Part shown: piece by piece, positions 58,956 to 64,000 of the stretch
Layout of the letters: each line of letters begins with the position of its first letter
Position numbering within the stretch: the stretch's first letter is position 1
From: Hysterangium stoloniferum
Lineage: Eukaryota; Basidiomycota; Agaricomycetes; Hysterangiales; Hysterangiaceae
Direction of reading: 5' to 3'
Assembly: GCA_015178975.1 (NCBI GenBank)
Contig: WHVD01000012.1
Span: 1,353,035-1,417,034, forward strand
Length of the DNA: 64,000 nt
Translations under genes and position numbers: made by a program
The notes under the pieces: generated by a model
Database searches by the model: none
The model's input: the letters and a program-made list of their open reading frames with translations, nothing else
What the model was told of the DNA's origin: nothing

Positions 58956-61900
58956 TTATAAAGAATTGAGAGGACCGGGTTTGTTCGGATAAGCTTGGTG
59001 AAACCCTAAAACGATTTCCGAGGCATTACCGAGCTCTGTAGCTAGGATCCATGAAGTTTCTTCATCTGTACCTTCATAGCCAGCCCATTTGACCAAATAA
59101 AGTAATTTGCATGAGCGTCGGCAATTGTCGATTTTTGAGTCTAGGATCTCTGATATCTCGAATTCGGGTTCCCCATCAATAATCACGGGTGGAGGTGGTG
59201 GTTGTATGCGATCGGGTATACTGTTAGGAACACAAGGTTCTAACATAGATACATGAAATACCGGGTGCACTGTACGCATGTTGTCGGGGAGCCGAAGCGT
59301 CCATGAAAGCGTGCCGGCTTGTGCTATAACTTCAAACGGACCTAAATATTTTTCAGAGAGCTTCTTAGAAGGTCTAGTAGTTCGGAAAAACTCGGCTTTA
59401 ACGAATACTCGGTCTCCAATCTTGAAATCAGGAGGCGGAAGTCGGTTTTTATCTGCAGACCGTTGGTATCGTTCTTGAGCCGTTGCGATAGTTTTACGAA
59501 GTTCTTGATGTAGCTCGTCAAGGTTGGTAACGAAGTCTTGAGCACGGGCGGATGCGAGATCGCGTTCCGGGTGGATTGCGATGTTGGGGTTGTAGCCTTT
59601 ATTTGCGAAGAAAGGCGAAATGCCGGTAGTGGCATTTGGTGCGTTGTTATATGCGAATTCAGCTAGCGGTAGTAGTGATTTCCAATTGTCTTGTTGATAG
59701 TTGCAATAGACACGGATGTATTGTTCCAAGGTTTGATTCATGTGTTCGGTTTGTCCATCGCCTTCCGGGTGATAGCCTGAAGTGAAATGTAGCTTTATGT
59801 CTAGTGCTTTTCCGAGTGACCTAAAGAAGTGAGAAACAAACTCGGATCCGCGATCGGATGTGAGATGCGACGGAACACCATGCTTGGAGAATACGTGGGT
59901 GACGAATAATTCAGCTAACTGTACAGATGTTATCGTGTCATATTTGGAATGAAAATACTTTGCTTTGAGAGCCGATCCACAACAACTAGGATTGCTGTGT
60001 GACCTTCGGATGCCGGTAGGTGCTCGATAAAATCCATAGAAATCGAGTTCCAAGGTTTTTCCGGTATCGGTAATTGTTTGAGTAGGCCATATGGTTTGTG
60101 TCGCTGTGATTTAGAGCGTAAACACGTAGTACAGGATTTACAATAGTGCTTAACAAAATCTCGGATGCCGGGCCATGTATATTCTCTTCTAATGAGCGAG
60201 AGGGTCTTATTGAGGCCGAAATGTCCCAAGATTGGGTGGTCGTGCTTATGTTGTAGGATTCGCAGCCGAAGGGTGTCGGAATCCGGTACATAAATGCGAT
60301 TGTCAAGTCTAATGAAACCTTGTGAGTCTAATGACCATCGGGGTTGATTGGGGTCGGACGGATTATCGAGGTGTGCTTTGGTGACTGGGTCTAATGGAAT
60401 TGCCGATAGTATATCTTGATGTAACTTTTCGGTATCCATAAGGATAACACTTTGCAAGACTGGATGAATGAGGTAAGTGGCTCGGATAGACGCAGACAGT
60501 TGTTCCGATGAAAACATAGGTTTGAAATTATGCGGGTTAACTGTGGTGTAGTCGCTACTCCCCTCTTTAGGATAGATGTCCCATCGTCTAGTCATAGCGT
60601 CGGGTTTTCCACCAAGGCGGCCGGGGCGGAAACGAATTACCATGTTGAAAGCAGAGAGGTATTCGGACCATTGAGCTTGTCGACGGGTGAGAAGTTTTGT
60701 GGTTGAAAAGTAAACTAAATTTTTGTGGTCTGTAATAACATCTACCGGGTGGGCCGAGCCTTCCAAATAATGTCGCCATGTCTTGAAAGCTTCAAATATT
60801 GCGAGTAATTCCTTATCATGAACGTCATAGTTGAGTTCGGGCACCGAAAATGTGCGAGACAGAAAAGCTACTGGGTGTACTTCACCATCGGTGTCCAGAA
60901 TGGACAATATCGCGGCAAGCGCATAGTCTGAAGCATCAGTTTCCACGATGAGTTGAACGTCGGGCTTCCAGTGCGACAAAATAGGGGCGGATGTAAACGC
61001 ACTTTTCAATTCCTGGAATGCCGATCGGCATTCTTCGGAGAAATTCCACGGGGTGTCTTTATGAGTAAGATGGGTGAGCGGGACGGTAATTTTTGAGTAG
61101 TTGTGAATGAAACGACGATAAAAATTGGCGAAGCCTAGAAAGGATTGAATATCCTTAACCTTCCGGGGTTCCGGCCAATCTTGAATGACTTGAATTTTAG
61201 AGTCGTCCATGCGGAGACCGTCAGGTCCCATCATAAACCCTAAATATTCAACTGTGTCGACATCAAAAGAACATTTTTTACCATTCGCAAAAAGACCATG
61301 TTTTCGGAGTCTTCGGAGAACTTCACGAACATGTCCATCATGAAGTGTAGGATCTTCAGAGAATATGAGGATGTCGTCTAAATACACAATGACAAAGACG
61401 TCGAGGAGGTCGGAAAAGATGTCGTTGATAAAACGTTGAAAGACCCACAGAGCGTTGGTGAGGCCGAAAGGCATTACTAACCATTCAAAGGAGCCATAGC
61501 GAGTGCGAAAAGCCGTTTTCCATTCGTCGCCTTCGGTGATCCGAACCAAATGATAGGCATGCTTGAGATCTATCTTTGTATAGATTCGGGCCTTCCAAGG
61601 GGCATCGAGTAAATCGGAGATTAATGGTAATGGGTACTTGTCTTTTCAAGTGATCGCATTTAGTCCTCGAAAATCAACGCAAAGTCGAAGGGAACCGTCT
61701 TTTTTCCGAACAAATAGGACGGGGGCTCCATAAGGAGACTTTGAGGGTCGGATAAAACCTATAGCCAAATGTTCGTCCAAGAAATCTTGGATAGCCGATA
61801 ATTCGGACTGCGAGAGAGGATAAACCGGGCCTAGGGGCAGATGTGAACCATCTTCAATATCAATTTTCAAATCGTAAGGCCTGTGAGGGGCGAGTCGATC

Positions 61901-62623
61901 GGCTTTTTGTTTACTGAAGACATCTGCAAATTCATGGTATTTTTCGGGAACACCTTCTAAGTCTGCGATTGGTTCGGTCACCGGGGATGCAAAGCGACCG
62001 GTGACTTCGTCAATTTTAAGATTGACTGTAAATGCTCGGGAGCCGTCCAACTTGATGGCTCTCATAAAAGCTGTGGCATTTATTAGAGAGACGGGCAGCG
62101 GAGAGCTCGGATTTGCCACGGGGGCCGGAGGTGCTGTAGAGGCCATATTTGCCGAGACAGGCGGAAACGGACCAGTCGTAACGGGCGCCGACAGGGTTCG
62201 GAAATGGATACTGCCCAATACCCAATCAATCAACGGATTGTAGCGGGTGAGCCAGTTATGTCCTAGAACCACGGAGCAGCTCGGGTCCAACTGTGTTACA
62301 AAAAATGTAACTGTCTGAAAGGTTCCACATGGGAACCGAAGTCGGAGTTCGCAGGCTTGCGAGATTATGGAGTTTGAGGTACCATCAAAGAGTTGGAGCG
62401 GAATCGGATCTACTGCGTAGGTTTTTAACTGATTTTTTCTGGAAAAACTTGTATCTATAAAACAATGGGTTGAACCTGAATCTATGAGAGCTCGAAATGT
62501 GAGGGTCCCGAGAGGTTCCGAAGTAAGATTTATGAACAAGGAATTAGGATCATACAAGGCGGATGCGTTAAGGTGACAATTTTCCGGTGTGCGAGGAGAT
62601 TCAACGCAACTCTCCAAATGCAC
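58956..62623 (-). pseudogene. Gypsy pol: protease, RT, RNase H, integrase, chromodomain
   Basis: Sense order on the minus strand. Protease: [13 protein letters not shown] (catalytic Asp). RT begins [20 protein letters not shown], then a TGA stop at 61648-61646 in NAIT-stop-KDKYPLPL, where the family has Arg: a CGA to TGA change. RT continues KTAFRTRYGSFEWLVMPFGL and YLDDILIFS; RNase H has VETDASDYALAAI. Integrase: HHCC zinc finger (HPILGHFGLNKT...CKSCTTC), then IFIP, where a one-base loss near 59945 shifts the frame, resuming YDTITSVQLAELFV with the catalytic TSDRGSEFVS. It ends with a chromodomain (LLYLVKWAGYEGTDEETSW), which targets integration to modified chromatin. Two lesions make the full polyprotein impossible. 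Confidence 0.93.
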
Positions 62624-62639
62624 GGAATCCAGAGAGTTG

Positions 62640-63935
62640 CTTAATCTTTTTTCGACTCGACAGCCGGCTTGGCCAGTTGTGAGGTCGTGGCCGTATTAGC
62701 CGATTGGGCTTTTGTGGCCTTTGGGCAAGCAGTGACTCGGTGTCCGGGATCTGCGCACAACAAACAAAGGTTGTTGTCCATTCGGCATTGCTTTTCCTGT
62801 GGTAGGAGCTTGCCATCGGAGCCGAGTTTGCCAGTTAAGTCAGGTTTGTCTTTGTCTTGAGACTTATTCGACTGTTTTCCCTTGCCTTTTTGTCATTAGC
62901 CCCTTTGCTTTCGGACTTCTTATCGGAGGTCGAGTTGCCATTGTTGTTGGTGTTTTGATTACCAGACTTGTTGGCATTCTTATTGTCCAATGATTTTTGT
63001 CTGAGGGTTTTCGCGACTAATTTCCGAATGTCATTCCCAGTATCGGGCGTCTGCATTTTGGGCTTTCAGACGCATGAGAGAGAGGGTCTTCGGCTTGCCA
63101 GTCTCTCCTTTGGAGACTTCATCTTTGAGGCGAGACGGAAGGCCGGAGTAAAACTGGTAGCGGAGGGCCGAATCGCCCCAGTCGCAACGCGTGGCGAGGT
63201 TGTTGAACTGGACGATGTAATCGGTGATGCGCTGAGTGTCTTCATTTTGAGATTAGAAAGTGCGGTTTCGGCATCGCCGGTTTGGTCGTAGGGACCGAAG
63301 TTAGTTTCGAGTTCCTCGACAAAGGCATCCCAATCGTGAAGCCAATCGGGGTCTTCGGAGGTGAGGCCAGAGGAATGCGGGTTCAAACCAGGCTGCTGTG
63401 GAATCCTTAAGGTATGAGAGTGCGAAGTTTACCTTTCGGTCATCCATTGTGAATGCAGCCCGGGCGGTCCCGAAAATTGAATCGACATTGCATAAGAAAT
63501 GTCGGCAATTCTTCGGGTTTGAGCCAATGAATGGCTCGGGTTTGTTGACTCGGGTTTGCCCAGGTTCCTTTTCCTTGATATTGCTTTTAAGGAATTCGTT
63601 AAGGGATCCTAGAGTACCTGAAAACAATTCCCATGTTTCTTCAGGGTCGAGAGCCGGTTTCTTCTTTGCGGACTTTTGGAGCCACTAGCCTGAGGTTGGT
63701 CGCCATCCTCGGGTTCGTGTTCCGAAACTGGTTGATTGTTAATCTCCTCAGTTGCTTCGGGATCGGTTGCTTCAGTTACTTCTTCAGCATCGCCGGTAAT
63801 CTCCACAAAGCGAGATTCTTTGGAGGTTTCTGGTAGCGGAGTTCTCTGAGTAGCTCGGGCTGTATACAGAAAAGGAGACTTGAGAGTGGAAGATTCTGCT
63901 TCGCCGCTAGGCTTGGCATTTCTTCTCGGAGGCAT
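62640..63935 (-). pseudogene. Gypsy gag with several frame breaks
   Basis: Starts MPPRRNAKPSGEAESS at 63935 and runs through capsid-like segments in at least three frames: one break near 63615, others near 63340, 63230 and 62870. The capsid reads EETWELFSGTLGSLNEFLK..., NFALSYLKDSTAAWFEP, WDAFVEELETNFGP, then DTQRITDYIVQFNNLATRC. A zinc knuckle CLLCADPGHRVTAC (CX2CX4HX4C) lies at about 62727-62768. It packaged RNA in the intact element. Confidence 0.85.
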
Positions 63936-63972
63936 GATTAACGGAAAATGCGAGTGTGAAATCAGAATATAC

Positions 63973-64000
63973 TGTTAAGAACTGAAAACTGACTAATGTC
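63973..64000 (-). repeat. 5' LTR of the Gypsy element, first 28 bp only
   Basis: TGTTAAGAACTGAAAACTGA..., identical to the start of the LTR at 56989. The remaining about 690 bp lie beyond the window. The sense-strand bases next to it, GTATATTCTGATTTC, are the primer-binding region and do not show the usual initiator-tRNA complement. Confidence 0.9.

Larger units (their letters stand above)
56989..64000 (-). mobile_element. Ty3/Gypsy LTR retrotransposon (chromovirus), runs off the window
   Basis: Coding strand is minus. 3' LTR at 56989-57708, internal region 57709-63972 (6264 bp), and the first 28 bp of the other LTR at 63973-64000. Order in the sense direction: gag with zinc knuckle, aspartic protease, reverse transcriptase, RNase H, integrase, chromodomain, then an antisense ORF before the 3' LTR. 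Dead now: several frame breaks in gag, one stop and one frame shift in pol. Two solo LTRs of the same family lie at 16.2 and 37.4 kb. Confidence 0.95.

Overview
The window looks like a gene-plus-transposon stretch from a filamentous basidiomycete, probably an Agaricomycete. Evidence: protein genes cut by many short GT-AG introns (mostly 47-65 nt) and micro-exons; fungal versions of YEN1/GEN1, TSC2, SFT2, FIG4, acyl-CoA synthetase and GH27; and nested Ty3/Gypsy, Copia-type and Tc1-like elements, many of them nearly free of CpG. I assigned genes by hand translation and splicing. No database search was possible.

Layout. 1-572: 3' end of an amidohydrolase gene (+). 1661-4312: YEN1/GEN1-type Holliday-junction resolvase (+), convergent with a complete TSC2/tuberin gene (-, 11175-5141). 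11.2-14.1 kb: no gene seen. 14.1-20.7 kb: a CpG-poor nest of old transposons (LTR family C, an inverted-repeat element holding a solo LTR-A, a decayed Gypsy gag, a deleted Tc1). 20.7-28.0 kb: no gene I can defend. 28.05-28.93 kb: SFT2 (-), with a MITE about 120 bp upstream of its start. 29.9-30.7 kb: unassigned coding-like ORFs. 31.2-38.5 kb: a second CpG-poor transposon nest, with a full-length dead Tc1-like element and a solo LTR nested in another solo LTR, both with exact target-site duplications. 39.48-41.07 kb: APH-like kinase (+). 41.47-44.95 kb: FIG4 (-), divergent from a long-chain acyl-CoA synthetase (+, 45.83-48.25 kb). 51.3-53.8 kb: GH27 alpha-galactosidase (-) with two frame breaks. 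55.8-57.0 kb: solo LTR-D, Copia gag fragment and LTR-B fragment. 56.99 kb to the window end: a nearly full-length but dead Ty3/Gypsy chromovirus on the minus strand.

Functional links are loose. TSC2 (Rheb-GAP upstream of TORC1), FIG4 (PI(3,5)P2 phosphatase of the vacuole) and SFT2 (Golgi traffic) all belong to endomembrane and nutrient signalling, but they lie far apart and I see no operon-like logic. The most unusual object is a spliced plus-strand ORF inside the Gypsy element, antisense to its pol, encoding a coiled-coil, an acidic patch and a canonical Zn(II)2Cys6 cysteine pattern.

Limits: exon boundaries were placed by reading splice sites and conserved protein sequence. LTR-family names A-D are mine and local to this window.
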